Assembly: GCA_016709225.1 (NCBI GenBank)
Contig: JADJEE010000012.1
Span: 1,426,001-1,490,000, forward strand
Direction of reading: 5' to 3'
Source: Deltaproteobacteria bacterium
GTDB taxonomy: Bacteria > Myxococcota_A > Polyangia > Nannocystales > Nannocystaceae
Length of the DNA: 64,000 nucleotides
Positions 56,943 through 64,000 of this stretch are shown in pieces (position 1 is the first letter of the stretch; each line of letters opens with the position of its first letter). The translations under genes were made by a program, and so were the position numbers. The notes under the pieces are model-generated. The model was not told where the DNA came from. It did no database searches and saw only the letters and a list, made by a program, of their open reading frames with translations.

Positions 56943-57527
56943 ATGTCGACCTCGGTGGTGATCGTGGGCCTGTCGGTGTGGAGCGCGGTGGCGTGGTTGG
57001 TCAGCGCGACCGCGCTGGCAGGCATCAGCGTGATCGTCGCGCGTCGATGGCGGGCTCGCTTCGGCACCGCGCTCCGCGAGGAGGTTGCGCCCCACGTCGG
57101 TGAGCTGCCGCCGCAGCAGGCGCTCGCGGTGCTGTCGGCGCTGCACGGTCGCGCGTTGGCATCGCCGCTGCTCGAGCGCGTCGCCGAGCTCGAGCAGCTC
57201 GCCGCCACCCAACCGGCCCAGGCGCTGGCGGGCGCGCGCGAGCTGGTCGCGGCCCAGCCCCGTGCGGTGCCGGCGTTGTCGTTGTGCGCGCGCCTCGAGT
57301 TCGCGCTGCACGAGCCCACCGCGGCGGCGACCTGGACGCGGGCCATCGCTGCGGCGCTGCGCGGCGGTGCCAATGCGGCCGCGGCCCGCGAGCTCGAGGC
57401 CCACGCGGAGCAGCGCGAGGCCCTGGGCCTGTCGCAGGCCGAGCTGCGTGCGCTCGCGAAGGCGCTCGCCGCCCGCGGCGCGCACGAGCAGGCCGCGTGG
57501 TGCGAGGCCCGGGCGGCCGACGATTGA
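56943..57527 (+). CDS. Small membrane protein with TPR-like helices
   Basis: A 194-residue protein with one N-terminal membrane helix (VVIVGLSVWSAVAWLVSATALAGISVIV) followed by a soluble, Ala/Leu/Glu-rich all-helical part with alternating helix pairs (LEQLAATQPAQALAGARELV, ALHEPTAAATWTRAIA). It looks like a short TPR-type helical solenoid, which could serve as a membrane scaffold for the ATPase pair. No family is recognised. It is part of the cluster by position and direction. Confidence 0.55.
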   Translation: MSTSVVIVGLSVWSAVAWLVSATALAGISVIVARRWRARFGTALREEVAPHVGELPPQQALAVLSALHGRALASPLLERVAELEQLAATQPAQALAGARELVAAQPRAVPALSLCARLEFALHEPTAAATWTRAIAAALRGGANAAAARELEAHAEQREALGLSQAELRALAKALAARGAHEQAAWCEARAADD

Positions 57528-57563
57528 CGGCCGCGCAGGTCGACGCCACGATCGCGCGCAAGC

Positions 57564-58124
57564 TTGAGCCCACGCCCACCAGCTCGCGCCTCGCTCGCGG
57601 TCGACGACCCGCAGTTCGAGGCGCTCTATCGCCAGCACCATGCGTTCGTGTGGCGCAGCGTCCGTCGCCTCGGGGTCCCGATGGCCGAGATCGACGACCT
57701 CGTGCAGGAGGTCTTCGTGGTGGTGCACCGCCGACTGTCGGAGTTCGAGGGCCGCTCGGCGATCACGACCTGGCTGTTCGGCATCGCGTACCGCGTCGTC
57801 CGCGACGCGCGGCGCAGCGCGGCCGCGCGAGCGCGTCGCGAGGCCCTGGCCTCGGCCGCACGTCCGCCGACCGAGCCCGAGCAGCGGGTGCAGCGGCGGC
57901 AGGTCGCGCAGATCCTGGACGAGCTGCTCGACGGCCTCGACGACGATCAACGCAGCGTGTTCGTGATGGCCGACATCGTGCACATGAGCGCGCCCGAGAT
58001 CGCCGAGCTCACGAACACCAAGCTCAACACCGTCTACTCGCGCCTGCGACTGGCCCGGCGCGCGTTCGAGGCTGCACTCGCGGCGTGGCGGGCCCAACAC
58101 GGTGAGGCGCCATGGACGAGCTGA
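57564..58124 (+). CDS. ECF-type sigma factor
   Basis: A 186-residue sigma factor: region 2 FEALYRQHHAFVWRSVRRLG and EIDDLVQEVFVVVHRRLSEF, region 4 LLDGLDDDQRSVFVMADIVH and EIAELTNTKLNTVYSRLRLA. The only in-frame start before region 2 is TTG 57564. It overlaps the next gene by 13 bases, so it is made together with its anti-sigma-like partner. The recognition sequence is unknown. Confidence 0.85.
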   Translation: MSPRPPARASLAVDDPQFEALYRQHHAFVWRSVRRLGVPMAEIDDLVQEVFVVVHRRLSEFEGRSAITTWLFGIAYRVVRDARRSAAARARREALASAARPPTEPEQRVQRRQVAQILDELLDGLDDDQRSVFVMADIVHMSAPEIAELTNTKLNTVYSRLRLARRAFEAALAAWRAQHGEAPWTS

Positions 58125-58744
58125 GCGAGGAGGCGCGCGGGTTCATCGCGCGCGCGATGGACGAGGACCAGCCGCCCCCGGGCGCCGAGGACGGCAGCTG
58201 GGGCACGGTGGTCGCACGGCTCACCGGTGAGCGTTCGATCGCGTCCGACGATGCCCCCGAAGCGGCACCGCTGCACGAGCCCGTCGAGAACCGCGCCCCG
58301 CGGAATTGGTGGCCGGCGATCGGGGTCGGCATCGCCATCATCGTGGCGTCGTCGATTGCCATCGCGCTGCGACCATCGACCTCGCCGACGCCTGCCGCAC
58401 CGCGGCCGGCGATCGATGCGACCCCGCCACAGATCCCGGCGACGCCGCCGCGCCCGAGCACGGCCGGCGCCGCGCCGGTGCGTGCCGCCGCCGACGACGC
58501 CCTGCTCGAGCGCGCCGAGTCGGCGCTCGCCGCCGACCAAGGCGCCGAGGCGCTCGCGCTGCTCGAGCGGCACGCGGTGGTCGCCGCGCTGGTCGAGCCC
58601 GAGCGACGCATGGCCCTGCGGGTGCTCGCGCTGTGCGAGCTCGGCCGCGTCGACGATGCCCGCGTGGAAGCACGTACGTTCCTGACCGCGCACGCGGCCT
58701 CGGAACACGCGAGCCGCGTCCGCGCCAGCTGTGCGCGACCTTGA
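58112..58744 (+). CDS. Anti-sigma-like membrane protein
   Basis: A 210-residue protein overlapping the sigma gene. The N-terminal ~65 residues are cytoplasmic and acidic, one membrane helix follows (WWPAIGVGIAIIVASSIAIAL), then a Pro/Ala-rich periplasmic linker and a C-terminal helical region with TPR-like pairs (LLERAESALAADQGAEALAL). No zinc-finger signature is visible. Position, size and the membrane helix support an anti-sigma role, but the sigma-binding domain is not recognisable. Confidence 0.65.
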   Translation: MDELSEEARGFIARAMDEDQPPPGAEDGSWGTVVARLTGERSIASDDAPEAAPLHEPVENRAPRNWWPAIGVGIAIIVASSIAIALRPSTSPTPAAPRPAIDATPPQIPATPPRPSTAGAAPVRAAADDALLERAESALAADQGAEALALLERHAVVAALVEPERRMALRVLALCELGRVDDARVEARTFLTAHAASEHASRVRASCARP

Positions 58745-58774
58745 TCACCGGCTTCGGGCCCGGCCTGCGCTACG

Positions 58775-61700
58775 ATGACCGCCAGCGAGGTACCAGCGGT
58801 GTCCCGGCCTCAGGCGGCATCCGACGAGACCCAGCACGGCAACGACGCCGGTGCACCGACGCCGCTGCCCGGCGCGCGCATGGGTCGCTACGTCGTGATC
58901 GACACCCTCGGCGAGGGTGCGATGGGCGTGGTGCTGCGGGCGTTCGACACCCGGCTCGAGCGCACGGTCGCGATCAAGCTCATCCGCCCGAGCCACGGGC
59001 CCCGTGACGAGCGCGCGCGAGCCCGCCTGGTCGCGGAGGCCCGCGCGCTCGCCCGGCTGGCGCATCCCAACATCGTCGCGGTCTACGAGGTCGACCTCCA
59101 CGAGTCGCAGATCTACGTCGCGATGGAGCTGGTCGAGGGCATCGACCTGCAGCGGTGGTTGCGGGAGCAGACGCGGGCGTGGCGCGAGGTCGTCGCGCTG
59201 TTCGTGCCGCTCGCCGAGGGCCTCGCGGCGGTGCACGAGGCCGGCATCGTGCACCGCGACTTCAAGCCCGCCAACGTGCTGGTCGGTGACGACGGCCGCG
59301 CGCGCATCGGCGACTTCGGCATCGCCCGTCGTAGCCTCGACGGCGAGCGCTCGCTGAGCGATACCCCCTCGCTCGACGACGCCGAGCCCCACGACGACGA
59401 GCTGGTCGACATCGCGGTCGACTCGCTGACCGCCGAGGGTCGTGTGGTCGGCACGCCGGCGTACATGGCCCCCGAGCAGCACGCCGGGGCCGAGGTCGGC
59501 CCCGCCGCCGATCAGTACGCGTTCGCCGTCTCACTGTGGGAGGCGCTCTACGGCAAGCGGCCGTTCTCGCAGGAGGTCCGCCGACTCGCCGCTGCCAAGC
59601 AGCACCCGCCCCGCTCGCCGCCACCCGGCTCGAACGTGCCGCGGTGGCTGTTCGTGATCCTCGCGCGCGCGCTGAGCCCAGATCCCGCCGCGCGCTTCCC
59701 CTCGATGGCGGCGCTGGCGTCCGCGCTGCGTCGCGACCGCGGTCGCCGTCGCCGTCGCATCGCATTCGCGACCGCGACCGCCGCGGGCGTCGTGGCCGGA
59801 GCCGCATTGATGGCCGCGCGCGAGGGCCCCTGCGGCGGCGCCGAGTCCCAGCTCGACGGGATCTGGGATGACGCTGCACGCGAGGCCACCGCCGTTGCAT
59901 TCGCCGCCAGCACACGCCCGTGGGCGCGGCCGTCATGGGAGCGTGCCCGCACCGTGCTCGACGACTATGCCGCGCGATGGATCGCCGGGCACCGCGACGC
60001 CTGCGAGGCCACCCGGGTGCGTGGCGAGCAGTCGTCGACCCTGCTCGATCAACGCATGGCGTGTCTGGCGACGCGCCGTGACGGCCTCGCGGCCGCGGTG
60101 GAGCTGGTGCGCGCCGGCGAGGACGACGTGATCGACCGCGCCGTCCTCGTGGTCGAGCGTCTGCGCGACCTCGACTCGTGTGCCGACACCACCGCGATGG
60201 CCTCGGCGGTCGCATTGCCCGACGACGCCGCGCTGCGCGAGGCCGTCCGCGCAGTCCTTAGCGACGTCGAGCGCATCCGTGTCGCGCACAATGCCGGGCG
60301 CAACCTCGACGCGCTCGCGCTCGCCGACACCACACTCGCGACCGCGCGCGCGCTCGCCTACGAGCCGGCGATCGCGGAGATGCTGCAGGTCGACGGCGAC
60401 GTACTCGAGGCGCTCGGGCACGTCGCCGAGGCCCGCGCGGCCTACCAAGAATCGGTCTACGGCGCGCTCGGGCTCGCGCTGGACGAGGTCGCCACCGATG
60501 CCGCGGCCGGCCTGGTGTGGATTGCCAGCGAGCGCGACCGCGACTTCGACGAGGCCATGCGCTGGTCGGCGCTGGCCCACGCCACGCTGCGCCGCGCTGG
60601 CTCGCCGCCCCGCCTCGCGGCACGCCTCGGCAACGTCACCGGCGCGGCCTACTCGACCTTCGGCCACGCCGAGCAAGCACAGGCCGAGTTCGACGCCGCG
60701 CTCGCGCGCATCGCCGACCGCGACGACGAGCGCGTGTTGGCCTTCAGCATCGGATCCAACGTCGGCAAGCTCCACCACGACGCCGGCGACCTCGCCGGCG
60801 CGCGGGCCCACTACGAGCGCGTGCTGGCCGACATCACCGCGACCTTGGGCGGCGATCACCCGCTCGCGACGCGGACGCGCGGGGCCCTGGCAGCGGTCGC
60901 CGACACGATGGGCGATCACGACTACGCGATCGCGCAGCTCGAGTCGGTTCGGGCGGCGTTCGCAGCCGCATTCGGCCCGGACTCGACCGACGTGGGCGCG
61001 GCGCTCATCAACCTCGCGCTGGCCCACGATCGCGCCCACCACCGCGACGAGGCGCTCGCGCTGCACCTACGCGCGCTCGAGATCTTCGAGCGCGCGGGTG
61101 ACCGGCTCGAGATCTCCAGCTGCCTCATCAACCTCGGCGACGCGTACTACGAGCGCGGTGTCCTCGATGCGGCACTCGCCCACTTCGAGCGCGCGCTCAC
61201 CATGCTGCACGAGCTCTACGGTGACACCCACCCAGACCTGGTGCTGCCGATGATCGGCGTCGGCCGCGTGTGGATCACGCAGGGCCGTTTCGAGGACGCG
61301 CTGGCGCAGTTCGATCGCGTACAGGCCCTGGCGACGAAGCTCGATCCGGATCTGCGTGCCGCCGGCGCGGGGATCGAGGGCCGTACCGAGGCCCTGCAGA
61401 AGCTCGGGCGACTCGACGAGGCCTTGGCGTCGGCGCGCCAGCAGGTCGCGTTCTACCAGCGCATCCCCTCGGCCTTGCCCAACGACGTGCCGATCGCCCG
61501 CGGCTACGAGGCCGGGGTGCTGCTGGCGATGTCGCGCTTCGCCGACGCGATCGCGGTGATCGAGCTCGCGTTGGGCGAGGCGCTCGCGATCCACGACCCC
61601 GAGCTCGAGGCCGAGCTCGAGCTGCAGCACGCGCGTGCGCTGCTCGAGCTGCACCGCCGCGACGAGGCCGGCGCGGCGCTCGAGCGCGCCACCGTCGCGG

Positions 61701-61795
61701 CGCGCCGCGCCGACCACGACGGATACCTCGCCATCGCGCTCGCGGCCAGCGAAGCGATCGCCGCCGGCCGTGCTCCGCGCTGGGAAATGCCTTGA
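58775..61795 (+). CDS. Ser/Thr protein kinase with TPR array (intact)
   Basis: A 1006-residue protein. The kinase domain at about 38-320 has glycine loop GEGAMG (46-51), Lys68, catalytic loop HRDFKPANVL from 160, DFG at about 180 and MAPEQ. One membrane helix follows (IAFATATAAGVVAGAALMAA), then a Cys-containing helical domain (RDLDSCAD near 465) and about ten TPR units. These are standard myxobacterial kinases that receive signals through the TPR part. It is the intact counterpart of the split gene at 26655-29450. ATG 58775 overlaps a TACGAT box (58771-58776), so GTG 58799, with GAGG 8 bases upstream, is an alternative start. It ends the cluster that begins at 51587. Confidence 0.9.
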   Translation: MTASEVPAVSRPQAASDETQHGNDAGAPTPLPGARMGRYVVIDTLGEGAMGVVLRAFDTRLERTVAIKLIRPSHGPRDERARARLVAEARALARLAHPNIVAVYEVDLHESQIYVAMELVEGIDLQRWLREQTRAWREVVALFVPLAEGLAAVHEAGIVHRDFKPANVLVGDDGRARIGDFGIARRSLDGERSLSDTPSLDDAEPHDDELVDIAVDSLTAEGRVVGTPAYMAPEQHAGAEVGPAADQYAFAVSLWEALYGKRPFSQEVRRLAAAKQHPPRSPPPGSNVPRWLFVILARALSPDPAARFPSMAALASALRRDRGRRRRRIAFATATAAGVVAGAALMAAREGPCGGAESQLDGIWDDAAREATAVAFAASTRPWARPSWERARTVLDDYAARWIAGHRDACEATRVRGEQSSTLLDQRMACLATRRDGLAAAVELVRAGEDDVIDRAVLVVERLRDLDSCADTTAMASAVALPDDAALREAVRAVLSDVERIRVAHNAGRNLDALALADTTLATARALAYEPAIAEMLQVDGDVLEALGHVAEARAAYQESVYGALGLALDEVATDAAAGLVWIASERDRDFDEAMRWSALAHATLRRAGSPPRLAARLGNVTGAAYSTFGHAEQAQAEFDAALARIADRDDERVLAFSIGSNVGKLHHDAGDLAGARAHYERVLADITATLGGDHPLATRTRGALAAVADTMGDHDYAIAQLESVRAAFAAAFGPDSTDVGAALINLALAHDRAHHRDEALALHLRALEIFERAGDRLEISSCLINLGDAYYERGVLDAALAHFERALTMLHELYGDTHPDLVLPMIGVGRVWITQGRFEDALAQFDRVQALATKLDPDLRAAGAGIEGRTEALQKLGRLDEALASARQQVAFYQRIPSALPNDVPIARGYEAGVLLAMSRFADAIAVIELALGEALAIHDPELEAELELQHARALLELHRRDEAGAALERATVAARRADHDGYLAIALAASEAIAAGRAPRWEMP

Positions 61796-61801
61796 GCGCC
61801 C

Positions 61802-62890
61802 TCAGTGCGGCCGACGCGACGCGACGCGACGTGCGGCCGCGGCGATGTGGGGATCGTCGTCGCAACTGAGTGCGTCGAGCACGGCGCGCTGCTCGGACGT
61901 GATCGGCTGGTCGCGGTTGCCCAGCACGACCAGCGCGTTGCGCCGCATCGCGCGAATCGACGCGCGACGCAGCGGGGTGTGCTTGGCCCACGCGCGCCAG
62001 GTTGCGCTCCCGATCGCGACCAGCCGCCACGGATCGGTCGTCCGCGGTGGCCCCGGCGGCGGCTCGAGCCACGCGACGCTCGGCACCCGTGACTCGCGAT
62101 CGGGTGCGGCGTTGTAGGGGCAAACCTCTTGGCACACGTCGCAGCCGAACAACCGCTCGCCGATCGCCGACGCAAGCGGCTCGTCGATCGCACCGCGGTG
62201 CTCGATCGTGAGGTACGAGATGCAGCGCCGCGCGTCGAGCTCGCCGGGGGCCACCAACGCGGCGGTCGGACAGGCGTCGAGGCACCGCGTGCACGCGCCG
62301 CACTGATCCCAGCGCAGCCGCGCGAGCGTGGCCGCATCGCTGGCGACCGCGTCCTCCCCGGCCCAGCGCGCGTCCGTGAGGATCGCGCCCAGCAGGACGA
62401 AGCTGCCGAGCCCCGGCACGATCACGCAGCCGTGCTTGCCGAGGAAGCCCAGCCCGGCCAGCGCAGCCGCGGCGCGCTCGAGCACCGGCCTGGTGTCGAC
62501 GCAGATCAACGCCCGCGCCTGCGGTAGCGCCTGCGCCAGCGCCTCGGTCACATGCTCGAGCCGACCGTGCACGAGCGTGTGGTAGTCGGCGGCCTGGGCG
62601 TAGCGCGCGATCGGTCCCGCGACGCCGCGGTAGGGCACCGCCGCCACCAGCAGCGAGCGCGCCTCGGGCAGCATCTGCGTCGGATCGCAGCGGACCGCCT
62701 GCGTGCGCCGCAGGAACTCCATCTCACCCTCGCGTGCCTCGGCCAGGAACCGCGCCAGCGCGGCCCTGGCGTGATCGAAACCGGGATGATCGAGGCGCAC
62801 GACGCCCAGACGCAGCAGACCCGCCGCCGCCGCGGCACTCGACAGCCGCGTCAGCAGCTCGGGGGTGAGCAGCGGCGCGGCCGCGCTCAA
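61802..62890 (-). CDS. queG: Epoxyqueuosine reductase QueG
   Basis: A protein of 362 residues from TTG 62890 (378 from GTG 62938). It has the N-terminal cobalamin-binding region of the family and two [4Fe-4S] clusters: CGACTRCLDACP, with a fourth Cys in RRCISYL, and CDVCQEVCPYN. A C-terminal HEAT-like part follows (RRASIRAMRRNALVVLGN). QueG reduces epoxyqueuosine to queuosine in tRNA wobble modification. The TTG lies in the stop of the upstream gene (TTGA), which suggests coupling with nth. The longer GTG start would overlap nth by 52 bases. Confidence 0.93.
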   Translation of the reverse strand: MSAAAPLLTPELLTRLSSAAAAAGLLRLGVVRLDHPGFDHARAALARFLAEAREGEMEFLRRTQAVRCDPTQMLPEARSLLVAAVPYRGVAGPIARYAQAADYHTLVHGRLEHVTEALAQALPQARALICVDTRPVLERAAAALAGLGFLGKHGCVIVPGLGSFVLLGAILTDARWAGEDAVASDAATLARLRWDQCGACTRCLDACPTAALVAPGELDARRCISYLTIEHRGAIDEPLASAIGERLFGCDVCQEVCPYNAAPDRESRVPSVAWLEPPPGPPRTTDPWRLVAIGSATWRAWAKHTPLRRASIRAMRRNALVVLGNRDQPITSEQRAVLDALSCDDDPHIAAAARRVASRRPH

Positions 62891-63528
62891 CCGACCTCCG
62901 AGGCCGGACAATCGGGCGCCAGCGGGCACCCGTCGCACTTGGGCTTGCGCGCGCTGCAGGTCTGTCGCCCGTGCAGGATCAGCTGGTGGGCGAGCAGCAC
63001 CCAGCGCTTCTTGGGCACCCGCGCCATCAGCATCTGCTCGATCGCAACCGGCCCCTCGACGTCCACGAAGCCGAGCCGCGTGGCGACGCGCTCGACGTGG
63101 GTGTCGACCACCACGCCCGAGGCGATGCCATACGCGGTGCCGAGCACGACGTTGGCGGTCTTGCGCGCGACCCCGGGGAGCTTCACCAGCGCGTCGAGCT
63201 CACGTGGCACCTCGCCGCCGTGGAGCTCGACGATCGCGCGAGCGGTCGCGATGATGAACTTGGACTTGTTGCGAAAGAAGGTCACACGCCCGACCAGCCG
63301 CTCGATCGCGGCCTGCTCGGCGGTCGCCAGCGATGCCGGTGTGGGGTGCTCGGCGAACAGCCCGGGCGTGACCTCGTTGACGAGCTTGTCGGTGCACTGC
63401 GCCGACAAGATGGTCGCGACCAGCAGCTCCCAGGCGTTGCGATGGTGCAGGGCACAGGTCGCGTCGGGCAGCATCCGCTGCAATCGACCGAGCTGGCGGC
63501 GCAGCGTGGCATCGTCGATGGTCGTCAT
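62887..63528 (-). CDS. nth: Endonuclease III
   Basis: A 213-residue base-excision DNA glycosylase/AP lyase. The HhH motif with the catalytic Lys is LPGVARKTANVVL and the catalytic Asp is in VVVDTHVERV. The C-terminal [4Fe-4S] cluster is C-x6-C-x2-C-x5-C (CSARKPKCDGCPLAPDC). Endonuclease III removes oxidised pyrimidines. ATG 63528 overlaps the stop of the NUDIX gene by 4 bases, and its own stop overlaps queG. Confidence 0.96.
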   Translation of the reverse strand: MTTIDDATLRRQLGRLQRMLPDATCALHHRNAWELLVATILSAQCTDKLVNEVTPGLFAEHPTPASLATAEQAAIERLVGRVTFFRNKSKFIIATARAIVELHGGEVPRELDALVKLPGVARKTANVVLGTAYGIASGVVVDTHVERVATRLGFVDVEGPVAIEQMLMARVPKKRWVLLAHQLILHGRQTCSARKPKCDGCPLAPDCPASEVG

Positions 63529-64000
63529 GGTGCAGCCTCGCCCCGGATGCGGCCGAGCAGATCCCACATCATGCGGGCGGTCGCTCCCCACAGCGGTGGA
63601 TCGTGGATTGCGAACTCGTGCATCTCGTAGTGGATGCCCTCCCACACGCCGCGACCGGTGAGGCGATGGATTGCGGGGTCGCGCAACAGATCGAAGTCGG
63701 GCGTCAGGATGCGGTGGACCTCGGGGCTGCACGCGACCGGCTCCCAGCCCTCGCGCGCCCACGCGACGAACGGCGTGATGAGAAAGCCGGTCGGCGTCGG
63801 CACCGAGTCGAGGCGACCGATCACCTGCGCGTGCGTGCGCGGCAGTCCGACCTCCTCCTCGGCCTCGCGCAGCGCCGTGTCGACCAAGGTGGCATCGACG
63901 CTCTCGGGCTTGCCGCCCGGGAACGCGAGCTGACCGGCGTGGGCGCGCAGCGACCCCGCGCGCTCGATCAACACCACCTTCGGCGCGGCCTCGGCCACCG
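63525..64000 (-). CDS. NUDIX hydrolase, CoA pyrophosphatase type; 5'-partial
   Basis: The C-terminal ~158 residues of a NUDIX protein whose start lies beyond the window end. It has the UPF0035/CoA-pyrophosphatase signature LRAHAGQLAFPGG directly before the NUDIX box GGKPESVDATLVDTALREAE, continuing EEVGL. NudL-type enzymes hydrolyse coenzyme A and its derivatives. It is the first visible gene of the minus-strand operon NUDIX-nth-queG, with 4-base overlaps. Confidence 0.9.
   Translation of the reverse strand, partial: VAEAAPKVVLIERAGSLRAHAGQLAFPGGKPESVDATLVDTALREAEEEVGLPRTHAQVIGRLDSVPTPTGFLITPFVAWAREGWEPVACSPEVHRILTPDFDLLRDPAIHRLTGRGVWEGIHYEMHEFAIHDPPLWGATARMMWDLLGRIRGEAAP

Overview
The window is very GC-rich (about 70 % by eye) and densely coded on both strands. 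Its style is that of a myxobacterium (Myxococcota), most likely the Nannocystaceae/Polyangia branch. The signs are many lipoproteins with Ser/Thr/Gly-rich linkers after the lipobox Cys, Hanks-type Ser/Thr kinases fused to TPR arrays, DUF4215 and MopE-like Cys/Asp motifs, and repeated ECF sigma/anti-sigma pairs. This taxonomic call is inference from style; there is no rRNA or tRNA in the window.

Layout. 1-3563: 5'-truncated and frameshifted ABC-2 permease/M1 aminopeptidase fusion. 3607-6193: UvrD/HelD-like helicase and a small unknown protein. 6205-7858 (-): PiT phosphate transporter and its PhoU-like DUF47 partner. 7995-15773 (-): a secreted caspase-like protein and a 2066-residue alpha-2-macroglobulin lipoprotein with an intact thioester motif. 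15902-21172 (+): SppA peptidase, a TPR membrane protein and a frameshifted double-PDZ protein. 21180-23893 (-): lipoproteins and a thioredoxin. 24101-29450 (+): an FG-GAP/RTX lipoprotein followed by a kinase-TPR gene split by one in-frame TGA. 29572-33433 (+): a TonB-dependent receptor and a lipoprotein of unknown family, with related repeat boxes upstream of both. 33434-34381: a 948-bp IS5-family element with CTAG target duplication. 34426-36006 (-): an S10 serine-carboxypeptidase lipoprotein. 36178-37443: a spermidine-synthase-like methyltransferase and a small exported protein. 37537-42482: an ECF sigma/anti-sigma pair between two paralogous LA_2272-type surface-repeat proteins, one fused to a caspase domain. 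42491-43991: a WYL regulator divergent from a GST. 44044-51426: a lipoprotein (+), then a five-gene minus-strand operon (SDR, lipoprotein, nucleotide-transporter-like NTT-HEAT-cNMP protein, two-domain PPK2, GFA protein). 51587-61795 (+): a cluster led by an Hsp90-like ATPase fused to a transglutaminase, its degenerate ATPase-like partner, a lipoprotein, a membrane helper, ECF sigma, anti-sigma and a kinase-TPR. 61802-64000 (-): NUDIX, endonuclease III and QueG with overlapping genes.

Two loci deserve most attention. The first is 51587-56184. A protein with all Hsp90/GHKL ATP-site residues in its N-terminal domain carries, between two membrane helices, a transglutaminase domain with an intact Cys-His-Asp triad. 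It is translationally coupled to a second protein that resembles the same ATPase fold but has lost the Asn and the glycines. The second is 37537-42482, where an exported caspase domain is fused to surface repeats and lies next to its own ECF sigma/anti-sigma pair and a caspase-less paralogue.

A regulatory pattern also recurs. At nine lead genes a TANNNT -10-like hexamer ends only 6-10 bases before the start codon, which suggests leaderless transcription and settles several ambiguous starts. Four genes carry frame or stop disruptions (663, 20728, 27966, 33852); some may be sequence errors.
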